Origin: Novacetimonas cocois
GTDB lineage: Bacteria > Pseudomonadota > Alphaproteobacteria > Acetobacterales > Acetobacteraceae
Reading direction: 5' to 3'
NCBI RefSeq assembly: GCF_003311635.1
Contig: NZ_QEXL01000001.1
Coordinates: forward strand, 1 to 64,000
DNA length: 64,000 bases
Part shown: piece after piece, positions 8,357-16,132 of the stretch
Position numbering within the stretch: position 1 is the first letter of the stretch
Layout of the letters: the number at the start of each line of letters is the position of its first letter
Notes under the pieces: model-generated
What the model was told of the DNA's origin: nothing
The model's database searches: none
Seen by the model: the letters and a program-made list of their open reading frames with translations, nothing else
Made by a program: the position numbers and the translations under genes

Positions 8357-9154
8357 ATGAACAATACAAATGGACCGGATACATCCGCGCAGTCGGAAAT
8401 CGGGGCAGTCCAGGTCATCAATGCGCAAGGGCGTTCGCCTTATGTGATTTTATGCGAACATGCCTCATCGCATATCCCACCGGCATACGGCGATCTGGGA
8501 CTGCCGGAGGCGGAACGGCTGCGGCATATTGCATGGGATATCGGCGCGCGGGACATGGCCATCGCGCTGGCGCATCGCCTTGATGCGGTGCTGGTGCTGG
8601 GAACGGTGTCGCGACTGGTGATCGACCTCAACAGGCCGCTGCACAGCAGAAGTTCGATCCCCGAAATCAGTGAAACCACGGTCATTCCCGGCAATGCGGC
8701 CCTTTCCATGGAAGAGCGCACGAAACGGCATGAACAATGGTTCTGCCCGTTCCATGAAACGGTAACGGCCATCCTTGATGAACGTGTCGCGAGGAAAAAA
8801 CGTACGTTACTGCTTGGCATCCATACGTTTACCCCCGTCTTCAAGGGGGAAAGGCGTCCCTGGGCCGCGGGCATTCTTTTCGGTCATGCGCGGTCTTACG
8901 GCCGGCTGTTCATAGAGGCGCTTCACAAGGCATCCCATTTCCCGGTTGCGGAGAATTTTCCTTACCAGATCGAGCTGGATGAGGATTATGCCGTTCCCGT
9001 GCATGGCGACGGTCGTGATCTTCCCGCCTGTCTGGTGGAAATCCGGCAGGACCTGGTGGCGGATGAAACAGGCGTTACGCGATGGGCATCATTTCTGACA
9101 ACCGCCGCCCGTGAAGTTGAACAGACCTTTGATGATCAGGGGGCCGTTGATTGA
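8357..9154 (+). CDS. N-formylglutamate amidohydrolase family protein
   Basis: A 265-aa protein of the FGase (HutG2-type) family. Signatures seen: a VILCEHASSHIPPAYGDLG opening with the zinc-binding glutamate and histidine near residues 34-35, AWDIGARDMAIAL, DLNRP, HTFTP, and the C-terminal VEIRQDL. In histidine catabolism the enzyme releases formate from N-formyl-L-glutamate, but no hut genes are present here. It follows the RpiR regulator by 88 bases in the same direction. With the GS-like ligase and the M20 deacylase it suggests a glutamyl or acyl-glutamate intermediate in the local pathway. The precise substrate is not established. Confidence 0.88.
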   Translation: MNNTNGPDTSAQSEIGAVQVINAQGRSPYVILCEHASSHIPPAYGDLGLPEAERLRHIAWDIGARDMAIALAHRLDAVLVLGTVSRLVIDLNRPLHSRSSIPEISETTVIPGNAALSMEERTKRHEQWFCPFHETVTAILDERVARKKRTLLLGIHTFTPVFKGERRPWAAGILFGHARSYGRLFIEALHKASHFPVAENFPYQIELDEDYAVPVHGDGRDLPACLVEIRQDLVADETGVTRWASFLTTAAREVEQTFDDQGAVD

Positions 9155-9582
9155 ATCAGTCGGGCATGAAATGACGTCATATCCACCACCTCAAGGAATG
9201 ATCCCGTACCCCGAAACAGGGACATTCGGGGGCGTATCGCTTTTTCCGTAACGTATGGAACTTACCCGCCACTGGTGCATCCTGCCCGATGACGCGTCCT
9301 GCGGATGACGGCAGGTTTTCCGCCCATTGGGCAGAATCGCCCGGGCGGGGCGTTACGGAGTTCCCTTTTGAACCGTCCGCGCGGGGCATCCTGATGGTGC
9401 GGGCGTTATGTGCTGCCGCAGGGAAGGCCAATCGCAGCCTGCCGTCACGTGTTGCGGCATGCCCTGAGTTGTATCCATAGACATGTCCGTTTACCGATTG
9501 CTCACTTTTGCGGAACATAATTCCGATACCAGCTTCAGCAGGCAGCACGGTTCAGGCAGTTCCGGCGGGAAAGGTATCAGAT
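9155..9582. other. Intergenic region with a composite GC hairpin
   Basis: No credible gene is seen in these 428 bases. A composite stem-loop at 9320-9348 has outer arms CCGCCC/GGGCGG and inner arms GGGC/GCCC with a 3-base bulge. It may be leader RNA of the Hint-protein gene or the end of the preceding transcript; no U-run is present. Confidence 0.4.
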
Positions 9583-11517
9583 ATGACAAAATACACTACA
9601 GCTTCGGGCGTAACTTACGATATCACGCAGCCATATTCTGGTTTGCTGATTTATAACGACTGGGATGTTACAATTACAGCGCCCAATGGGTCCGTAGTAT
9701 ATACGGGTGAAAACATAAACCCGGGGGTGGACCTTCTCGGTCTGGCGCAGGTATTTTCGGGCGGATATGTCCTGACCGGGACCCAGGACTATGACACCCT
9801 GATAAGTGCGGCCAGTAACCAGACGATCATAAGCGCGCCCGGATCTACCGGTAATATTGATATCGGAGTTGGCGCGGCAGAGGCAAATACCTATTACATA
9901 GGGGGGGACAACACCCTGTCCGGCCTTGTCGACGCGATTTCGGGAACCACGATCAATGTGGTTGGCGGGACGGCGACGCTTACAGGCAACAGCGGCGGCT
10001 CCCTCGTCGGCCTGCTGACCGGTTCAACGGTCAATATTGAATATGGCGGCACGTTCAATACGGGCGCTGCCCTTGCCAGTGTCCTTGAAGGGGGCACGGT
10101 CAATTTCGGCACGGGCGGCGGGACGCTGATCCTTAATGGGGGCGGCACGGTCATCAGCCTGCTGTCGTCCGGAACGCTTAGTACAACCACCCTGAACAAT
10201 TATGACCCCTCGAAAGACACGATCGAGCTGCAGGGCACGACCGGTGCCATTTCCTCCTATACAATCAGCGGCAGCGGATCGGATGGCAGGGTCATCAACC
10301 TGCTGAATTCCAGTGGCCAGACGGTTGCCGAATATTCCGTCAACCTTGCTGATGGCGTAACCCTGCCTGATGGTAAATATTCAACCAGCGGGACGGATGT
10401 CGCCAGTAATCCCCTGCAGGTGACCTATGCCGGTGACAATACCTATGTCGGGGTCTGCTTCCTCGAAAATTCCATGATTGAAACCCCGTCCGGGGAACGC
10501 GCGGTGCAGGATCTGCGGATTGGTGATGAAGTCATCGCCTATGCCGGGGATCAAAGGCAGGCCCGCCGGGTCATATGGGCCGGGCGGAAACATGAAACGG
10601 TCCGTCCCGGCCTTCCGGATGATGAGGCAGGATATCCTGTCCGGATCCTCAGGGACGCCATTGCCGAAGGCGTTCCTTACAAGGACATGCTGATTACGGC
10701 TGAACACTGCCTGTTCCTTGATGGCGGTTTCGTGCCGGCCCGCATGCTCGTCAACAATCGGTCCGTTTTTTACGACAGGTCGATCACGTCCTACGAATAC
10801 TACCATATCGAAACGGAAGAACATTCGGTCATCAGGGCGGATGGCATGCTGACCGAAAGCTATCTCGATACAGGAAATCGCGTGAATTTCCGGCAAAGTG
10901 GCAATATCGTCAGCATCGGGGGCCGACCTGTCCGGTCATGGGCCAGGGATGCCGCGGCTCCCCTGACCGTATCGCGGCAGGTGGTCGAACCGCTGTTCCA
11001 CAGGATTGAAGCCCGTGCGCAGCAGGCAGGCCACGCCATTGCATCCGAAGCGCCCATCGTCAGTGAAGATGCCGATCTGCACCTCATGACGGAAACAGGC
11101 AGCATCATCCGCAAGATGCGCGAGGCGAATGGATACGCATTTTTCATGATCCCGCCGGGGGTCGAGAATGTGCGCATCATGTCCCGGACCAGCCGACCGT
11201 CCGACACGATCGGTCCCTATGTCGATGATCGTCGTCAACTCGGCGTTCTGATCAAGGAAATCAAGCTGTTTGAAGGCAACGTGGCGCATCCCATTGCCAC
11301 CCATCTTGCACAGGATCCTTCGGAGGGATGGCATGACGGCCGGTATGCCCCCGCCAATGTTCCCTGTCGCTGGACGGACGGGCAGGCTGTCCTTCATCTG
11401 GGACAGCGGCATCCCACGCTGATGGGGCTGCTCTGCCTCGAAATCCTGGCTGGTGGTCCCTACATTGTTCAGGATAACGGGCCTTGCGTCGTGGACGTCG
11501 ATCGTCTGACGGCCTGA
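9583..11517 (+). CDS. Hint (hedgehog/intein-type) domain surface protein
   Basis: 644 aa from an ATG preceded by GGGAAAGG; an upstream in-frame ATG at 9508 would add 25 residues. Residues about 1-285 are Gly/Thr/Asn/Ser-rich with repeating GGT-type beta-helix turns, as in passenger or RTX-like surface proteins. A Hint_2-type domain begins at Cys292 (VCFLENSMIETPSGERAV), with the family landmarks LRIGDEVIAY, LITAEHCLFLDGGFVPA and YYHIETEEHSVI. About 220 further residues of unknown fold follow. Many acetic acid bacteria carry several such proteins. Cys292 is positioned like the self-processing nucleophile of Hint domains, so autocleavage or cholesterol-independent ligation is possible but unproven. 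No Sec signal peptide is visible. It stands alone between two non-coding stretches. Confidence 0.85.
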   Translation: MTKYTTASGVTYDITQPYSGLLIYNDWDVTITAPNGSVVYTGENINPGVDLLGLAQVFSGGYVLTGTQDYDTLISAASNQTIISAPGSTGNIDIGVGAAEANTYYIGGDNTLSGLVDAISGTTINVVGGTATLTGNSGGSLVGLLTGSTVNIEYGGTFNTGAALASVLEGGTVNFGTGGGTLILNGGGTVISLLSSGTLSTTTLNNYDPSKDTIELQGTTGAISSYTISGSGSDGRVINLLNSSGQTVAEYSVNLADGVTLPDGKYSTSGTDVASNPLQVTYAGDNTYVGVCFLENSMIETPSGERAVQDLRIGDEVIAYAGDQRQARRVIWAGRKHETVRPGLPDDEAGYPVRILRDAIAEGVPYKDMLITAEHCLFLDGGFVPARMLVNNRSVFYDRSITSYEYYHIETEEHSVIRADGMLTESYLDTGNRVNFRQSGNIVSIGGRPVRSWARDAAAPLTVSRQVVEPLFHRIEARAQQAGHAIASEAPIVSEDADLHLMTETGSIIRKMREANGYAFFMIPPGVENVRIMSRTSRPSDTIGPYVDDRRQLGVLIKEIKLFEGNVAHPIATHLAQDPSEGWHDGRYAPANVPCRWTDGQAVLHLGQRHPTLMGLLCLEILAGGPYIVQDNGPCVVDVDRLTA

Positions 11518-11527
11518 GCAGGATATT

Positions 11528-11553
11528 CCCCCGTGCCTGAACGGGCGCGGGGG
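11528..11553 (+). terminator. GC hairpin after the Hint gene
   Basis: The arms CCCCCGTGCC and GGGCGCGGGGG form a strong stem 11 bases after the stop codon. There is no T-tract, so it may stop RNA decay or assist Rho rather than act as an intrinsic terminator. Confidence 0.4.
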
Positions 11554-11601
11554 AACGCTGCATAAGAAACCGTTTCAAGGGCCGCCACGAAACATCGAGG
11601 A

Positions 11602-11694
11602 ATCATAAAGAAGTTTCTGATGGAGATTTTCGTGGAAAGCTTCATGGAACGTTACATTCTGCGAAAGGGCAGCGCCAGAAAACGTGTGATATTT
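11602..11694 (+). repeat. Palindromic intergenic repeat, decayed copy
   Basis: Aligned with the copy at 21747-21840 it keeps ATCATAAA, AGTTTCTG, AAAGCTTC, ACG and a run of spaced matches in the same order, but the internal AAAAAGCTT hairpin is broken. It is the most eroded of five copies in the window. Confidence 0.5.
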
Positions 11695-11731
11695 TCGCAA
11701 TGATCCGTTTTCAGACAGTCTTCAAGGAAGC

Positions 11732-12316
11732 ATGACGACATCTTTTATCCTGAAAGTCGCCCAGGTCTGGACCGGTGCGCCGCCCCGTGGCGAAGTGCGT
11801 GCTATTGATGAGGTTCGGGAAAACCACGTCGTATTCCATAAACAGACGACACGACGCGCCTTCGTTACATACCGGACAACAACGGTCATGGGATTTCGCA
11901 AGTGGATCCAGCAGAGTCAGGCTGTATCCAGTGACGGGATGAGCGCGGCCAGCATCCATGGATTTTCCCCGTCCCGCGAGATCGGACAACGTATCCAGCT
12001 TCTGCGCAGGGCCGCCGGATTAAGTCAGCAGGCCTTTGCCGACCTGCTGGGTGTTTCCCGAACGGCCGTCGGATTTTGGGAAACGGGACGTCCCAACAGG
12101 ATCAGCAGGCATATCCCCCGTATCGCCCGGATTTTTGGCATTAGCGAGGAAGTCTTCCTCAATGGCCGGAGCGAGGAAAAAGTGCGGGCCGAGATCACGA
12201 AAGACGAAGCCAGTATCATAGAACTCTACAGGTCGCTTCCCATGGAACACAGGTTGCAGGCGATAAAACGTATGGAAATGCTTGCCCGAAAAGAGGGAAA
12301 GGTCATTGCCCCGTAA
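11732..12316 (+). CDS. XRE-family transcriptional regulator with N-terminal extension
   Basis: 194 aa. The helix-turn-helix of the Cro/C1 type is at about residues 83-140 (IGQRIQLLRRAAGLSQQAFADLLGV, split by helix; then SRTAVGFWETGR). The C-terminal 40 residues look like a helical dimerisation tail. The first 75 residues are unusual for a simple XRE protein and contain a short beta-rich module (VWTGAPPRGEVRAIDEV, VVFHKQTTRRAFVTY, FRKWIQ). The ATG at 11732 is chosen because AAGGA lies at the right distance; starts at Met53 or Met70 would drop the module. It stands alone, so its targets are unknown; the neighbouring decarboxylase promoter is a candidate. Confidence 0.75.
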   Translation: MTTSFILKVAQVWTGAPPRGEVRAIDEVRENHVVFHKQTTRRAFVTYRTTTVMGFRKWIQQSQAVSSDGMSAASIHGFSPSREIGQRIQLLRRAAGLSQQAFADLLGVSRTAVGFWETGRPNRISRHIPRIARIFGISEEVFLNGRSEEKVRAEITKDEASIIELYRSLPMEHRLQAIKRMEMLARKEGKVIAP

Positions 12317-12705
12317 AACCGGGTGCACACATGGCGCGGTTCTGTTTCTGGTTTTTCCAAAAGGGTAGGGGGCCTGATACCGGCGTTCCCGAAAGCCATG
12401 CCATGCTTTCCCCGAAAGCAGGATGGTTGGTAAGGCGGGAATTTCGAGACAGGAAGTGGGAATAATAATTTCCAGAACGTTTTTTTGTAATTAAAGAAAA
12501 CAAAACGCAGGAATGAAAGACAAGAAACATCCCAAGTTCAGAATGCATCGTGGGAAGTCGATCCCGGTGCAATGCAAAAGATATGATTTTTAAATAAATA
12601 AGACAAATATATTATATTTGTTGATATTGAAAAAGGTTGCGCAGTCGGGCCGAAGGTGATGCTTTCGATACATGGCATATCGAAAGATTTAAACGAGGCA
12701 TGAAG
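12317..12705. other. AT-rich intergenic region upstream of the decarboxylase
   Basis: About 390 bases without a credible gene. G+C falls sharply from about 12470 onward, with runs such as TTTTTTTG and AAATAAATAA, and the stretch contains the 19-bp palindrome annotated at 12603-12621. Confidence 0.5.
12603..12621. promoter_or_regulatory. Perfect 19-bp palindrome, candidate operator
   Basis: ACAAATATA-T-TATATTTGT is an exact inverted repeat with one central base, 85 bases before the decarboxylase start. Half sites ACAAATATT and AATATTTGT recur at 14661-14669 and 14726-14734, before the small hydrophobic peptide gene. This suggests a shared regulator of the leucine-responsive or XRE kind; the protein is not known. 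Confidence 0.55.
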
Positions 12706-14394
12706 ATGACGATGCGCAAATCGGTGGGGACCTACCTGATCGAACGTCTCCAGCAGTTGGGAGTGCGCCGGATATATGGCGTTCCGGGGGATTATAACCT
12801 GGAATTCCTCGAACTGATTGAACAGGCCGAGGGCCTGACGTTCATAGGCAACTGCAATGAACTCAACGCGGCCTATGCCGCCGACGGGGATGCCCGCCTG
12901 TCGGGAATATCCGCGGTCCTGACCACGTATGGGGTGGGGGACCTCAGCGCCCTGTCCGCCATTGCGGGGTCTTATGCCGAAGGGGTGCCGGTCATCATGA
13001 TTTCGGGCATCCCGCCGCTCCACGCCATCGCGCAGCGCGCGCTGCTGCATCATACGCTGGCGGATGGCGGGTATGAAAATGTCATGAACTGCTACAGGCA
13101 GTTCACCGTGGCGCAGGCCCGTCTGGTGCCACAGGATGCTGCGGTTGAGATCGACAGGGTGCTGGGCGCGGCATGGCGTGAAAAGCAGCCGGTGTACCTG
13201 CAGCTTCCGTCCGATACATGCTGCGTTTCGATAGCCGCCCCGGCAGGGAGTGACATTTCGCCACAACCCGGCAGCGACCCCGTACAGCTGCAGGCGGCCG
13301 TGGCGGAAATCGTGCGGCGGCTGGAACAGGCCACCCGGCCGGTCCTGCTGCTGGACGCGCTGGTGCGGCGTTACGATCTTGGCGCGTGGGTGCGGCAGCT
13401 TTCCGAAATGCTGGACATCCCGTTTGCCACCCTTGCGACATCCAAGGCAGCCCTGTGTGAAACCAGCCCGCATTATCAGGGAATATATGGCGGCAAGGCG
13501 TCTTCGCCCGCGCTGTATGATCTGGTCCGGCAGGCGGATTGCGTGATCGGCCTGGGTGTGCGTTTCGTGGATGCAACGTCAGGGTATTTTTCGCAGTCTT
13601 TCGACAGCGATGCCTTTATCAATATCGGGGCATTTGACGTACGCTGCGGCACGGATGCGTTCATGGGCGTGGCGGCGGCCGACCTGCTGGACGGTGTCCT
13701 TGCCCATCTGGCGGCGCGCGCATCCTCTTCCCCAACCACGAAGACTACGCCTGTCACCACAACGGAGGTGCCGGGCAAGGCGATCGGGACGGCGGAATGG
13801 GGGCAGCCCGCATTCTGGGCGCGTATCCAGACATTCCTGCGGACAGGCGACGTCGTGCTGGCCGATAATGGAACGTCGCTGGTGGCATTGACGCATATGC
13901 GCATGCCGGCGGAATGCCATTTCGTGTCGCAACCCATATGGGCGGCCATTGGCTATACCCTGCCTGCGCTGCTGGGGGCGCTCAACGCCAGCCCGGAACG
14001 GCGGCATCTGCTGTTTATCGGTGACGGGTCATTCCAGATGACGGCACAGGAACTGTCCAGCATCCTGCGTGCCGGGCACAGGCCGGTGATTTTCCTGCTC
14101 AACAACCGGGGATACACGATCGAACGCATGATCCTGGGGGAAAAGGCGGCCTATAATGATATCGCCAACTGGGATTACGCCGCGTTGCCGGATGTGCTGG
14201 GCCCGTCGGGCGGGGCAGTCTGCCTGCGGGCAGGCAATGCCGATGAGCTGGAGGCCGCGTTAAGGCAGGCGGAGGACCCCCGGCATCTGGTCTTTATCGA
14301 ACTGGCGTTCGAACCCATGGATGGCCCGACGGGAATCGCCTCCTTCGGGGGCGTGGTGCGTCGTTATGATTATGGAGCCTTTGGCGAAGGCTGA
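12706..14394 (+). CDS. ThDP-dependent 2-keto acid decarboxylase (indolepyruvate/pyruvate type)
   Basis: 562 aa, the usual length for the PDC/IPDC family. Catalytic residues are present: D29 (GVPGDYN), cofactor-activating E52 (CNELNAAYAADG), the H115-H116 pair (LLHHTL), the ThDP-Mg motif from G439-D440-G441 to N466-N467, and E473 (GYTIE). The opening GVPGDYNLEF and the central LTTYGVGDLSAL resemble indolepyruvate and branched-chain keto acid decarboxylases more than the PDC of Acetobacter, which reads AVAGDYN. It makes an aldehyde and CO2 from a 2-keto acid in the cytosol. The ATG at 12706 is preferred because GAGG lies 8 bases upstream. Substrate preference (pyruvate, indolepyruvate, phenylpyruvate) is open. 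Confidence 0.88.
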   Translation: MTMRKSVGTYLIERLQQLGVRRIYGVPGDYNLEFLELIEQAEGLTFIGNCNELNAAYAADGDARLSGISAVLTTYGVGDLSALSAIAGSYAEGVPVIMISGIPPLHAIAQRALLHHTLADGGYENVMNCYRQFTVAQARLVPQDAAVEIDRVLGAAWREKQPVYLQLPSDTCCVSIAAPAGSDISPQPGSDPVQLQAAVAEIVRRLEQATRPVLLLDALVRRYDLGAWVRQLSEMLDIPFATLATSKAALCETSPHYQGIYGGKASSPALYDLVRQADCVIGLGVRFVDATSGYFSQSFDSDAFINIGAFDVRCGTDAFMGVAAADLLDGVLAHLAARASSSPTTKTTPVTTTEVPGKAIGTAEWGQPAFWARIQTFLRTGDVVLADNGTSLVALTHMRMPAECHFVSQPIWAAIGYTLPALLGALNASPERRHLLFIGDGSFQMTAQELSSILRAGHRPVIFLLNNRGYTIERMILGEKAAYNDIANWDYAALPDVLGPSGGAVCLRAGNADELEAALRQAEDPRHLVFIELAFEPMDGPTGIASFGGVVRRYDYGAFGEG

Positions 14395-14407
14395 TTTTTC
14401 CTGATAT

Positions 14408-14640
14408 CCATCGGCAGGGGACGATTTTGCATTGCGCTTCCTGTCGATGGCGCTATCTTATTGAAAAGCACGGCGATCTGGTGCGCCTGTATATTTTTGC
14501 GTCATTCCTGACGGGTGACGCAATTTCCAGCATTCTGGAAATCCCAAAATACCTCACGAAAACGTGAACGCAATGCCTATTGTTTGGGCATTTGCCTGCT
14601 CTTCATGCAGGACGAAGGCGATGGATTTCGATGGAAATCA
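14408..14640 (+). other. Run of five stem-loops, candidate structured RNA
   Basis: Downstream of the decarboxylase lie, in order: CCATCGGCAGG/CCTGTCGATGG (14408-14450, one G-U pair); TGCGTCA/TGACGCA (14498-14522); ATTTCCAG-CATT-CTGGAAAT (14523-14542, perfect 8 bp); AATGCC/GGCATT (14572-14592); and GATTTC-GATG-GAAATC (14624-14639). The density of exact stems in non-coding sequence is higher than expected by chance. It may be a small RNA, the 3' UTR of the decarboxylase or a long leader of the peptide gene at 14839. It matches no riboswitch class I recognise. Confidence 0.4.
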
Positions 14641-14838
14641 ATCCTGCCTCTATTTTTATCACAAATATTCGGACGGTCCCTGCATGTCATGGGAAGAGTT
14701 CAGGGTAGTGTTTGTTTTGTAATCAAATATTTGTTCTGGAATATTTATGAAACCGTCATGAAAACGGATCTCCATTATTTCCTCGTTGCAGTGAAACGGC
14801 GTTTCGTGTTTTTACCGCGTCACTCCACATCGAGAGAT

Positions 14839-14985
14839 ATGAAAGAAAAGAAAATGCTGATCCAGAATCTGAGCGAACTGCTTGCCAACTCTGTCCATGC
14901 CATGTCGTCGCTGACCATGGTGTCTTTCCTGCCCATGATTGCGGCGCTGATGATTGCGACCATCATTTCCGATCGCGTTGCCTAA
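14839..14985 (+). CDS. Small hydrophobic single-span peptide
   Basis: A 48-aa ORF (43 aa from the second ATG at 14854). The N-terminus is charged (MKEKK), then comes an amphipathic stretch. A hydrophobic helix with Met/Ala/Ile/Leu runs from about residue 27 to 42 and ends SDRVA. GAGAG precedes the first ATG closely. No family is recognised. Its composition fits a small inner-membrane peptide (regulatory membrane peptide, leaderless bacteriocin-like, or type I toxin-like). It is isolated, with a long structured non-coding region upstream and GC hairpins downstream. A longer ORF reading into it from 14515 is rejected because that part overlaps the stem-loops and has no protein-like pattern. Confidence 0.45.
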   Translation: MKEKKMLIQNLSELLANSVHAMSSLTMVSFLPMIAALMIATIISDRVA

Positions 14986-14988
14986 GGC

Positions 14989-15078
14989 GGGGGTTGTTAC
15001 CCCCACCTTGACCCTGTCCTGCCACAGGCAGGCACCCCGCAGCGGTTGATGCGCGATAAAGCCGCCGGTTTCCGGCGG
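14989..15078 (+). terminator. Tandem GC hairpins after the small peptide gene
   Basis: Three short strong stems follow the stop codon: GGGGG-TTGTTA-CCCCC (14989-15004), CCTGCC-ACA-GGCAGG (15018-15032) and CCGCCGG-TTT-CCGGCGG (15062-15078). No T-tract follows any of them. They may protect the 3' end of the small transcript or stop reading by Rho. Confidence 0.4.
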
Positions 15079-15490
15079 GCATGATATCCCCACGCTGTGG
15101 CCCACGATCCGCCCACGCCCGGTCATTCCACTGGAATACCGCAGGCAGGCAGATCGTCCTCCGGAAACAAGGCATGCGATAATGCCTCTGTTGGACGGAT
15201 AGATTACAACCTGCCCATTTCCACCCCGGATACGGCCCTGACATGGCGACTGTTAACGGTCTGCCGCGACAGGTCTGTGCGAAGGATCGTCCTGTAAATG
15301 GTGTGCGGGTCGCCGTATCATGATGGCTGCTGTCCGGCGCGGGCCCTGCTGATGGGGCCGCGCCCGGACGGCGTTGCGGCATCCTTCGACCTTGCGGTTT
15401 CAGGAGCCTGGTCCGCATGACGTTGCGCGGATCGTTCTGCGCGGTTCCTTGTCGGCCGTTTCAAACGGTCCGTCTTTGGGGATCCCGTAA
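15079..15490. other. Intergenic stretch, nothing recognised
   Basis: Roughly 400 bases with no ORF of protein-like composition, no tRNA and no strong hairpin seen. It separates the small-peptide region from the repeat copy at 15491. Confidence 0.5.
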
Positions 15491-15583
15491 TTATAAGAAG
15501 TTTCTGGTAATGTTTTTTCAGGACGCGCCCGCGAACGCCGCCTTTTTGAAAAAAAGGTGGCACCCCAAAACTTCTATTATTTT
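15491..15583 (+). repeat. Palindromic intergenic repeat, partial decay
   Basis: It keeps the ends (TTATAAGAAGTTTCTGGTAA and CACCCCAAAACTTCTAT) and the second hairpin CCTTTTTGAAAAAAAGG, but the first hairpin (AAGCTTTTT) is replaced by GC-rich sequence. Same orientation as the copies at 21747 and 43118. Confidence 0.65.
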
Positions 15584-15685
15584 TCCCTCAATGCTATCGG
15601 ACGCCTTTTTCAGGGGCGTTTTCTTCCATCGGGGAATGACGATCGGGCCGCATCGATCGGCTTTGAGGGTTTTCGTGCCGTATCT

Positions 15686-16132
15686 TCAGTAAATGGGTTC
15701 GTTGCGGCCCAGTGCGCGCAGGCCACGGATGATGCTGTAAATCGTCCATCCTGCCCACCACAGCATCAGCAGAAGCGGAAAAACAAAGAAAACCGCGCCT
15801 ATTCCGCCCGAAATGGCGGTAACCGCAAGACTGAACAGATATAGCAGCAGTCCCACCACCGAATAGACCAGTCCCGTCAGGAAAATCGAAATCTGGAATC
15901 GGAAGTGGGAGGTATAGGGCTCCTGCGAATCATCCCGGTTGATATAGGCGAGTATTATTCCAAGCGCACTGGTTCCCGGAATGAAAAACCCGATCAGGTA
16001 CAGGATATAGACAATGTTAACCATTGAATTGCCGCCAGCTTCCCCTTGCGATGGGGGCATTCCCGTCCCGTTATGCGCGTTGAAATCCATTTCTGCCTCG
16101 CCCTGTTCTCTTTGCTTGGGGGTGTCTGACAT
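15686..16132 (-). CDS. Small membrane protein, DUF4870/Tic20-like
   Basis: 148 aa. The first 35 residues are polar (QREQGEAEMDF). Three to four hydrophobic segments follow: at about 37-63 (VNIVYILYLIGFFIPG, then LGIILAYINR), 80-105 and 110-130. The pattern of a first helix ending in a YINRD-type loop, then HFRFQISIF and a final RGLRALGRNEP tail, is that of the DUF4870-like family of bacterial membrane proteins, whose function is unknown. It is transcribed alone towards the repeat at 15491. Confidence 0.7.
   Translation of the reverse strand: MSDTPKQREQGEAEMDFNAHNGTGMPPSQGEAGGNSMVNIVYILYLIGFFIPGTSALGIILAYINRDDSQEPYTSHFRFQISIFLTGLVYSVVGLLLYLFSLAVTAISGGIGAVFFVFPLLLMLWWAGWTIYSIIRGLRALGRNEPIY

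Noticed and set aside
14515-14838. N-terminal extension of the small hydrophobic peptide to 156 aa
   Set aside because: It would translate through the stem-loop array and has no protein-like pattern; the 48-codon start is preferred.
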